NCBI GenBank assembly: GCA_029778965.1
Contig: JAKPBL010000460.1
Span: forward strand, 1-6,377
Direction of reading: 5' to 3'
DNA length: 6,377 nt
Source of the DNA: Bacteroidota bacterium
GTDB lineage: Bacteria; Bacteroidota; Bacteroidia; Chitinophagales; Chitinophagaceae
The number at the start of each line of letters is the position of its first letter. Position 1 is the stretch's first letter. The position numbers and the translations under genes were made by a program. The notes beneath the pieces are model-generated. The model worked only from the letters and a program-made list of their open reading frames with translations, did not search any database and was not told the origin of the DNA. Below, one piece after another: positions 1-6,377 of the stretch.

Positions 1-1
1 A

Positions 2-718
2 TTATCGAACGACTGTGGATTTGAGGTGCGTTGCATCTTGCCTCGTTTCGGTACCATCAACGATCGCCGTCACCGGGTGCACGAAGTGGTAAGGCTGAGC
101 GGCATCAATGTTACGGTTGATAACGACGATTTTCCCCTGCAGATCAAAGTGGCGTCGCTGCCGAATGCCCGCCTGCAGGTATATTTTCTCGATAACGAAG
201 ACCTTTTCAAACGGAAATTTGTTTTTCACGACGACAGAGACGAATGGTTCGACGACAACAGCCTGCGCACGGTTTTCTTTTGCAAGGGCGCCCTGGAAAC
301 CGTGAAGAAATTCGGCTGGCCGCCCGACCTGATCCATTGCAGCGGCTGGATGACGAGCCTGATCCCTTTCTATCTCAAAACGGCGTATAAAAAAGAGCCG
401 GTATTCAGCCATAGCCGGGTGCTGTTCACCATTGGGCAGAACAGCTTCAAGGAAAAGTTGGGCGCCGACTTTATGAAACAGGCCCAGATACATACCAGCA
501 TCAAGGAGAAAGACCTGGAACCGTTTAAAGAGGGTACCAATACCGCGATGTTCAGGGGCGGCGCCAGCTTTGCCGATGCCATCAGCTTCGGCGCCGAGAA
601 AGTGGATAAGAAGTTGCAGGAAGAATTTTCGAAAGTGAAGGGAAAGAAAATACTGGCATATAATGCCGAGTCTGATTTAACAGACTATTTACAACTGTAT
701 ACCGACCTTGCCAAGTAA
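2..718 (+). CDS. Short GT5-type glycogen/starch synthase-like protein, 5'-truncated by the window edge
   Basis: The frame is open to the left edge, so the real start lies outside the window; the GTG at 26 is only an internal valine. The 238 visible residues resemble the N-terminal (Rossmann-like) half of GT5 glycogen/starch synthases: PRFG near 14-17, a DDRDEWFDDNSLR stretch near 77-89, and PDLIHCSGWMTSLIPFYLK near 108-126, which matches the region of the H-x-H-D-W signature. The protein ends without the second GT-B domain that carries the C-terminal nucleotide-sugar and catalytic residues, so it would be about 280 residues against roughly 480 for E. coli GlgA. From memory, Bacteroidota often carry such short proteins annotated as glycogen/starch synthase. 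In the signature, S and G stand where classical enzymes have H and D, so glucosyl transfer by this protein alone is doubtful. The last 75 residues are charged and mostly helical. The next gene begins 53 bp downstream, which suggests co-transcription. Family assignment is fairly safe; activity is not. Confidence 0.85.
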   Translation, partial: LSNDCGFEVRCILPRFGTINDRRHRVHEVVRLSGINVTVDNDDFPLQIKVASLPNARLQVYFLDNEDLFKRKFVFHDDRDEWFDDNSLRTVFFCKGALETVKKFGWPPDLIHCSGWMTSLIPFYLKTAYKKEPVFSHSRVLFTIGQNSFKEKLGADFMKQAQIHTSIKEKDLEPFKEGTNTAMFRGGASFADAISFGAEKVDKKLQEEFSKVKGKKILAYNAESDLTDYLQLYTDLAK

Positions 719-771
719 CTGCCAGGCCCCGGCCTGACCGCGCTTTTTTCAATATTAATAACCGCTTCTTT

Positions 772-2190
772 GTGAAGAAACTCTTGTGTTCTCTTTCCAC
801 ACTGGCTGCTTTCATATGTATCGCGTCGTGTACCAAGATCCGCACCACCGAAATCGGCAGCGACCTGATCCCCACCGTTGACAATGTTTCCGTTTTCGAC
901 ACCACCTATGATGTTATTTCGGAGCTCGATTTTTTGGCCGACAGCACCCGTATCGTTAATACTGCCAACCATGCAGTGGGTCAGATGGAAGACCCTTCGT
1001 TCGGCAAAACCTCGGCTGAGATCTATTTCCAGATGATGGCCACCCGGGGCATTGCCCGGCCTTTCGGTCCGCTCGACAGCATCATCGGCCTCGACTCAGT
1101 GGTGCTGAACCTCCGGTATAAAACCCTGTACGGCGACTCGAATGCCATCGGTAACTTCCGCGTGTACCGTATCAGCCAGTCGTCAGACTTCCGCGACTCT
1201 TCGCTGGGTTACCTGATCTCGCATCCTTCCTTCCCCGTCAGCGAACAGCTCGGCGCCAAAGACAACGTGCTGTTCAGCACCCTCAACGACAGCCTGATGT
1301 ATGTAAACGGTACCGACACCGTGCGGGTGAGCAACAAGCTGCGCATTCCGCTCGACCTGGCTTTCGGCAATGAGCTGATGCACCTCGATTCCAGCCTTTA
1401 CCAGAACGACACGCTGTTCAACAACTACTTCAAAGGCTTTGCGCTGAAAGTGGATCCCGGCTCGCCGTATAAGCGGGCCCTGGCTTATATGAACCTCGCC
1501 GATACCGGCACCTATCTCACTTTCCATTACCGTAGAATATCCAACGGTACTCCCGATACCAGCATCACCAATTTCCGGTTCCGCAGCAAGCACAACGCCA
1601 ATATAATTGCGCGCCAGTTCAGCGGCACCAATTTTGAAAACAATATCGCGTCGAACCCGCCGGGTGTGAATGCACAGGAAGTGTACCTGCAATCGACTCC
1701 GGGCACGATGGTGAAGATCCGCATTCCCCACCTGCAGAACATCGGCAACCGCATGATCTACCGGGCTGCACTTATCGCTGAAAAGCTCGAAGGGCTGGAA
1801 GACGATTATTTTACCGGTCCCGATCTCATGTTCCTCGATGCGTACGATACGGCTGCAACCACGGGCAACGGCTTTGTTACCATACCCATTTCGTTTATCG
1901 GGAATTCGAACCTGTCGCTGCTCTACGACCCCGCGCAGTTTGGCGGTTACCTGAAAGACGGCAAGTACGAATTCGACCTGACCCGTTATGTGCAGAACAT
2001 AGCTACGAAAGGCGGCCATTCATTCGATCTTCGACTGTACGCACCATATACCACCAAGCCATTCCTGTTTGGCACGGCTACGGCGTGGCTGATGCGCCTC
2101 AACCCGGTAGCGAAGGGCCGTGCAATTCTCGGCGGCGGCGCCCATCCCACTCGTAAAATGCGGCTTTATATAGTGTACTCGAAGATATAA
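772..2190 (+). CDS. DUF4270 family lipoprotein
   Basis: A 472-residue protein of unknown function. It starts at GTG 772, chosen because translation from there gives a compact lipoprotein signal: MKK, a hydrophobic stretch, then IASC with the lipidated cysteine at residue 20. No ATG in this frame lies nearby upstream. The segment just after the cysteine, [14 protein letters not shown] (26-39), is a hallmark of Bacteroidota DUF4270 proteins. Other family-like parts are an [12 protein letters not shown] segment (78-89), [10 protein letters not shown] (220-229), and a C-terminal end with [15 protein letters not shown] (458-472). The rest is beta-rich with many D/S/T residues and few cysteines, which fits a folded domain anchored to a membrane, probably the outer membrane facing the periplasm or the surface. 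It follows the GT5-like gene by 53 bp with no recognisable promoter between them. I recall DUF4270 genes lying beside a short glycogen-synthase-like gene in other Bacteroidota, which would suggest a linked role, but none is established. Family call is confident; function is unknown. Confidence 0.9.
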   Translation: MKKLLCSLSTLAAFICIASCTKIRTTEIGSDLIPTVDNVSVFDTTYDVISELDFLADSTRIVNTANHAVGQMEDPSFGKTSAEIYFQMMATRGIARPFGPLDSIIGLDSVVLNLRYKTLYGDSNAIGNFRVYRISQSSDFRDSSLGYLISHPSFPVSEQLGAKDNVLFSTLNDSLMYVNGTDTVRVSNKLRIPLDLAFGNELMHLDSSLYQNDTLFNNYFKGFALKVDPGSPYKRALAYMNLADTGTYLTFHYRRISNGTPDTSITNFRFRSKHNANIIARQFSGTNFENNIASNPPGVNAQEVYLQSTPGTMVKIRIPHLQNIGNRMIYRAALIAEKLEGLEDDYFTGPDLMFLDAYDTAATTGNGFVTIPISFIGNSNLSLLYDPAQFGGYLKDGKYEFDLTRYVQNIATKGGHSFDLRLYAPYTTKPFLFGTATAWLMRLNPVAKGRAILGGGAHPTRKMRLYIVYSKI

Positions 2191-2204
2191 GTCTGTCGAT
2201 TTAC

Positions 2205-2212
2205 TATATTTG
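2205..2212 (+). promoter_or_regulatory. Candidate Bacteroidota -7 promoter element for metK
   Basis: TATATTTG is an exact match to the Bacteroidota -7 consensus TAnnTTTG. It lies between the DUF4270 stop codon and the metK ATG, 22 bp before the start codon. A transcript would begin around 2217-2220, giving a leader of about 15-20 nt, too short for a SAM riboswitch. No clear TTG/TTTG -33 element is seen at the expected distance of about 20 bp upstream, so the match is only to half of the promoter. Confidence 0.55.
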
Positions 2213-2234
2213 CCCCCAATTAGAAAAAAGCTCC

Positions 2235-3488
2235 ATGCCTTATTTATTCACTTCCGAGAGTGTGTCTGAAGGACATCCCGATAAAGTGGCTGACCAGATA
2301 TCCGATGCCCTTATCGATCATTTTCTTGCGTTCGATCCCCATTCAAAAGTAGCCTGCGAAACCCTGGTCACCACCGGCCAGGTGGTGCTGGCCGGCGAGG
2401 TGAAGTCACGCGCTTATCTCGACGTGCAGGAGATTGCCCGCGACGTGATCAGGAAGATCGGTTATACCAAGAGTGATTATATGTTCGAAGCGAACTCGTG
2501 CGGGGTGCTAAGCGCCATCCACGAGCAGAGCGCCGATATCAACCAGGGTGTTGACCGGAAGAAGAAAGAAGACCAGGGCGCGGGCGACCAGGGTATGATG
2601 TTCGGTTATGCGACCAACGAAACCGACGATTATATGCCGCTGGCGCTGGACATTGCGCACAAGCTGCTGCAGGAACTGGCAGCGCTGCGTCGCGAGAACA
2701 AACAGATCAAATACCTGCGTCCCGATGCCAAAAGCCAGGTGACGCTTGAATACGACGATAACAACAAGCCCGTTCGCATCGATGCGATCGTGATCTCTAC
2801 CCAGCACGATGATTTTGATACCGAGGCCAAAATGCTGGCGAAGATCAAAAAAGACATGGTGGAGATACTTATCCCCCGTGTGAAAACCAAGTATAAGAAA
2901 TACGCGAAGCTGTTCAACGACAAGATCAAGTTTCACATTAATCCTACGGGCAAGTTTGTGATCGGTGGTCCGCACGGCGATACCGGTCTGACCGGCCGTA
3001 AGATCATCGTTGATACCTATGGCGGAAAAGGCGCGCATGGCGGCGGCGCTTTCAGCGGAAAAGATCCCTCGAAAGTAGACCGCTCGGCTGCCTATGCCAC
3101 CCGTCATATCGCGAAGAACCTCGTAGCAGCCGGCCTTTGCGATGAGGTGCTGGTGCAGGTGTCTTATGCCATCGGCGTATCGCAGCCCATGGGCCTTTAC
3201 ATCAATACGTATGGCACTGCCAAAGTTGATATGACCGACGGAGAGATTGCGAAGAAAGTAGCATCGATTTTCGATATGCGTCCTTACTTCATCGAGCAGC
3301 GCCTGAAGCTGCGCACGCCGATCTATTCCGAAACAGCCGCCTATGGCCATATGGGTCGGAAGCCGGAGATAGTGGAGAAGGAGTTCAAATCACCCGACGG
3401 GAAAGTGATAAAGAAAAAAGTGGAGCTGTTCACCTGGGAGAAGCTGGACTATGTGCCGAAAGTGAAAAAAGCATTTGGGTTGAAGTAA
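2235..3488 (+). CDS. metK: S-adenosylmethionine synthetase (methionine adenosyltransferase)
   Basis: Cytoplasmic enzyme (EC 2.5.1.6) that makes S-adenosylmethionine from ATP and methionine, releasing phosphate and pyrophosphate; the family usually works as a homotetramer needing Mg2+ and K+. All signature motifs are intact: SEGHPDK at 11-17 with the active-site H14, D16 and K17; the GAGDQG hexapeptide at 115-120; GDTGLTGRK around 248-256; and the glycine-rich GGGAFSGKD loop at 269-277. At 417 residues it is longer than the 384 of E. coli MetK. Part of the excess is a charged segment after GHMGR (about 376-400) before the terminal FTWEKLDY, which I recall as normal for Bacteroidota. The ATG at 2235 starts a typical MetK N-terminus ([17 protein letters not shown]). 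The upstream AGAAAAAAG is A-rich with no classical Shine-Dalgarno, as usual in this phylum. It probably has its own promoter. The next gene is convergent. Confidence 0.98.
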   Translation: MPYLFTSESVSEGHPDKVADQISDALIDHFLAFDPHSKVACETLVTTGQVVLAGEVKSRAYLDVQEIARDVIRKIGYTKSDYMFEANSCGVLSAIHEQSADINQGVDRKKKEDQGAGDQGMMFGYATNETDDYMPLALDIAHKLLQELAALRRENKQIKYLRPDAKSQVTLEYDDNNKPVRIDAIVISTQHDDFDTEAKMLAKIKKDMVEILIPRVKTKYKKYAKLFNDKIKFHINPTGKFVIGGPHGDTGLTGRKIIVDTYGGKGAHGGGAFSGKDPSKVDRSAAYATRHIAKNLVAAGLCDEVLVQVSYAIGVSQPMGLYINTYGTAKVDMTDGEIAKKVASIFDMRPYFIEQRLKLRTPIYSETAAYGHMGRKPEIVEKEFKSPDGKVIKKKVELFTWEKLDYVPKVKKAFGLK

Positions 3489-3508
3489 TCCCGGCAGAAG
3501 AGCCTCTT

Positions 3509-4477
3509 TTATGGACGGGTTTTCTTCTTCAGCGTTTCCACCTCTTTTTTCAGTTCGATGATATACAGGGTCAGCTCTTCTATCTTCTGTAACAACAATA
3601 CCTGCTGGTCGCCAACATCTGCGCCGTTTGCCAGTACTTCTTTTTCAGCAGGCATGTCGGGCAGCCGGTGGTGCTGTTTGATATACTCTTCCAGTTTGTC
3701 GAGCGGAAGCAACCGGTAGTCGGAATCGAACACGAAATCAGCCCATCCGGTTTGGGTGATCTTAAGCTTTTTCGTATAGATATTGCCGTTTACGGCCAGC
3801 TTTAAATTGCCGTCGCCCGGAGCCGGGTTGGTAGAGGTGCCGATGGTGACGATACCGTTGTTGGTATTGTGTATGTCATTACCGGTTTTCGTCCAGTTGA
3901 TATCGTTCAGGTTGGGATCATTGGCCACGATATCGATCCAGTAATTGCTGTCTTCATAGTGCGTATTAGGTACGTGATTGCCATAAACATACAATCCGTT
4001 GTAGCCATCGGTCAGGTTGCTGGCGGGTGCGGTAAAACGGCCGTTGGTAAAGCTGACCCCTCCTGAAAAATAGTTATCGCTGTATGAATAATTCCCCGAA
4101 GGAGAATAGACCGAGATCAGGTACAATGTATCTGGCTGGATAGTAACCGCGTTGGCAAAAGTCGACTGCACCCAGCCTGTGGCAGAGTCATTTTTATAGG
4201 TAGTTGTTGCCAGTAAAGAAGAGTCGCGGGCCTTATAGAGCCGCAGCACATAGGTATTCGTGTCAATGGCCCATTTATAGAACCGTATACCTTCTATATA
4301 AGCGGTTTGTGATGAACGGAATTTCAGTCCCACGGTCATGGGAACTCCGTCGTTACCATTCTCGAGTGGTGTGGGGCTGCCCCAAATGCTGGTTTGGGCG
4401 GAAGAAGAAAGAGCACACACAGTTGCAACTGCTAAAAGAAATATCCGCGTATTGCTTTTTTTGAACAGTCTTTTCAT
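3509..4477 (-). CDS. Secreted DUF4082-like protein with tail-fibre-like C-terminus
   Basis: A complete 322-residue protein on the minus strand. Residues 1-27 form a Sec signal peptide (basic MKRLFKK, hydrophobic core, SSSA before Q28). Residues about 29-185 resemble the DUF4082 beta-sandwich: GLKFRSSQTAYIEGIRFYKW (50-69), a YVLRLYKARDSSLLA strand pair, GWVQSTF (101-107), a TLYLISVYSPSGNYSY segment, DGYNGLYVYG (157-166) and SNYWIDIV (177-184). About 193-232 is a short linker (W..TGNDIHNTNNG, IGT, LKLAVNGNIYTK) like phage tail-fibre or adhesin stalks. Residues 245-290 carry the WADFVFDSDYRL ... HHRLPDMPAEKEV module common at the C-terminus of Bacteroidota tail-fibre-like proteins, ending in a coiled coil (about 293-319, LLLQKIEELTLYIIELKKEV). 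These features suggest a surface-exposed, perhaps oligomeric protein. No T9SS C-terminal sorting signal is obvious. Role is unknown; adhesion or carbohydrate contact is only a guess. It converges on metK and is divergent from the outer-membrane protein gene. Confidence 0.87.
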   Translation of the reverse strand: MKRLFKKSNTRIFLLAVATVCALSSSAQTSIWGSPTPLENGNDGVPMTVGLKFRSSQTAYIEGIRFYKWAIDTNTYVLRLYKARDSSLLATTTYKNDSATGWVQSTFANAVTIQPDTLYLISVYSPSGNYSYSDNYFSGGVSFTNGRFTAPASNLTDGYNGLYVYGNHVPNTHYEDSNYWIDIVANDPNLNDINWTKTGNDIHNTNNGIVTIGTSTNPAPGDGNLKLAVNGNIYTKKLKITQTGWADFVFDSDYRLLPLDKLEEYIKQHHRLPDMPAEKEVLANGADVGDQQVLLLQKIEELTLYIIELKKEVETLKKKTRP

Positions 4478-4702
4478 AGAAGGGTTTTAATGTATGGATA
4501 ACGGGCGGATCAAACGTTTATTATATGATTGATTTTTTTTTCGCAATAAAATCGAGGCAGTGCCGTTATCAAAAAAAACCTGCCTATGTACACCTCTTCC
4601 CATCCACCTCCGTTTTACATCCTCCCTGTTTTCTCCAGGCAAATAAGCAAATGATTTTATAAAAAGTCATTTCGCGATTTACTTAACAATCGTCGAAAGA
4701 GG
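4478..4702. other. AT-rich divergent intergenic region
   Basis: This 225-bp stretch separates two divergent start codons and must hold the promoters of both genes. It contains a nine-T run at 4533-4541, an eight-A run at 4571-4578, an AAACGTTT palindrome at 4512-4519, and an imperfect hairpin at 4649-4672. No exact TAnnTTTG element was found on either strand; the closest on the minus strand is TAAACGTTTG (4520 to 4511), whose spacing is wrong by two bases. No small gene with a convincing start was seen. Confidence 0.6.
4649..4672. repeat. Imperfect inverted repeat upstream of the outer-membrane protein gene
   Basis: AAATGATTTT (4649-4658) pairs with AAAA (4662-4665) plus TCATTT (4667-4672), leaving G4666 as a bulge and an ATA loop. 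This gives ten AT-rich pairs ending 30 bp before the ATG at 4703. It could be an operator or leader hairpin, or chance in AT-rich DNA. There is no following T-run on the + strand, so it is not a good intrinsic terminator. Confidence 0.35.
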
Positions 4703-6377
4703 ATGCGTCTGCTCATTCATATAGGTTTCCTATGGCTGTGTTTCCCTTCCTATTCCTGCTTTGCCCAGGCAAAGACAAAAGAAGGTAAGGCGGACTCTCT
4801 TTATGGCAGTGGCCTACAGTCGCTGAAAGGATCGTTTTTTGACAGCTCGCATTGGGTCATCGACTCGGTGCCGCCCTGCAAATGTCAACTGCGTTTGCCG
4901 GAAAAATTGCCCACCATGTCTACTGAAATACCACGGCAGGGTCGCAACTCCGACCTGATTCACCTGGCCGGCGGATCGGTTAATTACCAGTTTACATATC
5001 AATCCAGCCTCGACACGCCTTTCAAAGAGAACAATGTGTTTCAGCACAACGCCCTGCTTCAGTTGAATGGAACACTGGCAGGCGTTCTGCCGCTGCAGGC
5101 GCGGATTTGGACAAGGCAAACCAACTCTTCTTATTACCGCGACATCACCGATTTCCAGGTTAGCTACGACAGAACCGGCTGGCAATCGCAGGTAAGAGCG
5201 ATGGCACAAAAAAAACTGGGACTGGCAGAGCAGGAAGCAGCCGTAACTGCATTTACCCACTGTATTGAAACGGAAATTGCACAACTGGCCCTCCTGGAAA
5301 AAAACTTTTCGGCAGGTGAATGGCGGCAACGACTGGTGGAAGCCTATGAAATTTTGCGTGTGCCCGGTATTACCTATGACCTGACACTACCCGACAGCAT
5401 CAACAAAAAACGAGAGCAGGTACAGCAACAAAACGCTGCCGTGTTTATAGAATGGTATGAAAAATTTGCGGGCATGTATTCACAGGCTTCGGCACGTATT
5501 GACAGCCTCCGGCAACTCGGTAAGAATTATGCAGCCCGGTTGAACCTCGTTAAAGGCATGATGAAAAAACCAGACTGGCAGCAATTGCTGGCCGACCGCT
5601 TGCGCGAAGACTCTTTGCCCGGCCTGGCGCATTTGCCCCGATGGGTATTGTTGCTCTCCGGTTTACGAAATATCAGTATTGGCCGAACTGCTGTCAACAG
5701 CAGTGAACTGACCGCCAAAAATATTACAGCCAACGGGTTTTCGTTTGAATACGACCGGAAGATATACCTGGCCGCCACTGTCGGTGGTATCGACTATCGC
5801 TTCCGCGATCTTGCCATATCCGGCAACAAGCGAAACTTCAACCCGTTCTACCTGCTTCGCATAGGTATTGGCGGCAGGAATACCGATCACCTTATTTTAT
5901 CGGGCTATAGCGGCCGGAAAAACTGGCCTGTTGCCGGTGATCAGCGGTTTTCCGTGCGGATATCGGGCGTGTCGCTGGAAGCAAAAAAAATGTTGGGGCG
6001 TAATTGGTGGCTGGTAGGAGAAGTGGCCCAGTCGGCCGCTCCCAATTATAGAACAGATCCTCTTAACGATCAAACCAAGCTTGGTTTCAACGGCCAGGCC
6101 AATCATGCTTTTGCATTCAGTGTTGGCGGATTTTCTCCTCGTTTGCAATACCGTATTGAAGCGGGTTACAGGAAGTCGGGACAGAACTTCCAGTCGTTCA
6201 GCAACTGGCAAATGAATACGGCCCTGACCAATTGGTCGGTAAAATGGGACCAGTCGTTCTGGAAGAAAAGGATTCGCCTGCAACTGGCGCTCAGAACCAG
6301 TCAATGGGAAAACAGTTATCTGCCGCAGGCCTATTCTACCAGCAGTATCATCAAATCGGGTATGCTTGTATTCCAAC
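4703..6377 (+). CDS. Putative outer-membrane beta-barrel protein, 3'-truncated by the window edge
   Basis: A single uninterrupted frame runs from ATG 4703 to the right edge (558 complete codons, no stop); an in-frame TGA at 4652-4654 bounds it upstream and this is the first ATG. Residues 1-21 form a signal peptide (MRLLIHIGFLWL..., CFA before Q22), so the product is exported. Residues about 90-160 are beta-rich (GGSVNYQFTYQSSLD, then LQLNGTLAGVLPLQARIWTRQ, then YRDITDFQVSYD). Residues about 160-310 are mostly helical and charged. From about 315 to the end there are repeated alternating aromatic/hydrophobic strands (for example FSFEYDRKIYLAATVGGIDYRF, split by short turns, and WSVKWDQSFWKKRIRLQLALR), typical of a barrel or porin-like protein. 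A CKC pair lies at 60-61/59. AAAGAGG lies directly against the ATG, too close for a normal Shine-Dalgarno. I do not recognise a named family; it resembles uncharacterised Bacteroidota outer-membrane proteins found near surface-protein genes. Its divergent neighbour is a secreted protein, and the two may act together. Confidence 0.82.
   Translation, partial: MRLLIHIGFLWLCFPSYSCFAQAKTKEGKADSLYGSGLQSLKGSFFDSSHWVIDSVPPCKCQLRLPEKLPTMSTEIPRQGRNSDLIHLAGGSVNYQFTYQSSLDTPFKENNVFQHNALLQLNGTLAGVLPLQARIWTRQTNSSYYRDITDFQVSYDRTGWQSQVRAMAQKKLGLAEQEAAVTAFTHCIETEIAQLALLEKNFSAGEWRQRLVEAYEILRVPGITYDLTLPDSINKKREQVQQQNAAVFIEWYEKFAGMYSQASARIDSLRQLGKNYAARLNLVKGMMKKPDWQQLLADRLREDSLPGLAHLPRWVLLLSGLRNISIGRTAVNSSELTAKNITANGFSFEYDRKIYLAATVGGIDYRFRDLAISGNKRNFNPFYLLRIGIGGRNTDHLILSGYSGRKNWPVAGDQRFSVRISGVSLEAKKMLGRNWWLVGEVAQSAAPNYRTDPLNDQTKLGFNGQANHAFAFSVGGFSPRLQYRIEAGYRKSGQNFQSFSNWQMNTALTNWSVKWDQSFWKKRIRLQLALRTSQWENSYLPQAYSTSSIIKSGMLVFQ

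Noticed and set aside
26..28. GTG as the start codon of the first gene
   Set aside because: The eight upstream codons to the window edge are open and continue the family's conserved sequence (SNDCGFEVRC), so the true start is outside the window.
2..493. Minus-strand open frame opposite the glycogen-synthase-like gene
   Set aside because: It is antisense to a recognised GT5-like coding region and has no independent support.
1183..2019. Long minus-strand open frame (278 codons) opposite the DUF4270 gene
   Set aside because: It lies wholly antisense to a recognisable lipoprotein gene, has no signal, motif or start context, and its product matches nothing familiar.
2191..2234. SAM riboswitch upstream of metK
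   Set aside because: The gap is 44 bp in total, and the likely leader is under 20 nt, too short for any known SAM riboswitch fold.
2508..3350. Long minus-strand open frame (280 codons) opposite metK
   Set aside because: MetK on the other strand is unmistakable; this frame is a by-product of its codon usage.
4511..4520. TAAACGTTTG on the minus strand as a -7 promoter element for the surface protein gene
   Set aside because: The spacing between TA and TTTG is four bases rather than two, so it does not fit TAnnTTTG, and no -33 element is properly placed.
4814..5329. Minus-strand open frame opposite the N-terminal part of the outer-membrane protein gene
   Set aside because: The plus frame is open for 1.67 kb and begins with a signal peptide, whereas this frame gives a cysteine- and arginine-rich product without any recognisable feature.
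5527..6376. Minus-strand open frames (5527-5778, 5663-5890, 5897-6376) near the right edge
   Set aside because: They overlap each other or abut in different frames and all lie antisense to the barrel-like coding frame; none shows a family resemblance.

Overview
The window looks like chromosomal DNA from a Bacteroidota bacterium, probably Chitinophagaceae-like. The evidence is a short glycogen/starch-synthase-like protein of the Bacteroidota type, a DUF4270 lipoprotein, a MetK with the C-terminal segment I associate with Bacteroidota, a TAnnTTTG-type promoter element before metK, and start sites without strong Shine-Dalgarno sequences. The genus-level placement is inference from sequence style; no search was run.

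Left part (1-3488, all + strand): the 3' part of a short GT5-like glycogen/starch synthase homologue is followed after 53 bp by a DUF4270 lipoprotein with a GTG start. After a further 44 bp comes metK, complete, encoding S-adenosylmethionine synthetase. The first two genes are probably co-transcribed. metK seems to have its own promoter, just after the DUF4270 stop codon.

Right part (3489-6377): a minus-strand gene converges on metK with only 20 bp between the stop codons. It encodes a secreted protein with a DUF4082-like beta domain, a tail-fibre-like linker and a C-terminal coiled coil. A 225-bp AT-rich intergenic region separates it from a divergent plus-strand gene that starts at 4703 and runs off the right edge. 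That gene encodes an exported, probably outer-membrane protein with a beta-rich N-terminal part, a helical middle section and a beta-barrel-like C-terminal part. The divergent pair looks like a cell-surface module, unrelated in function to the housekeeping genes on the left.

No tRNA, rRNA, CRISPR array, insertion sequence or integrase was seen. The two least described parts are the probable surface pair on the right and the DUF4270 / GT5-like pair on the left. Nothing here clearly forms a new defence or mobile system.
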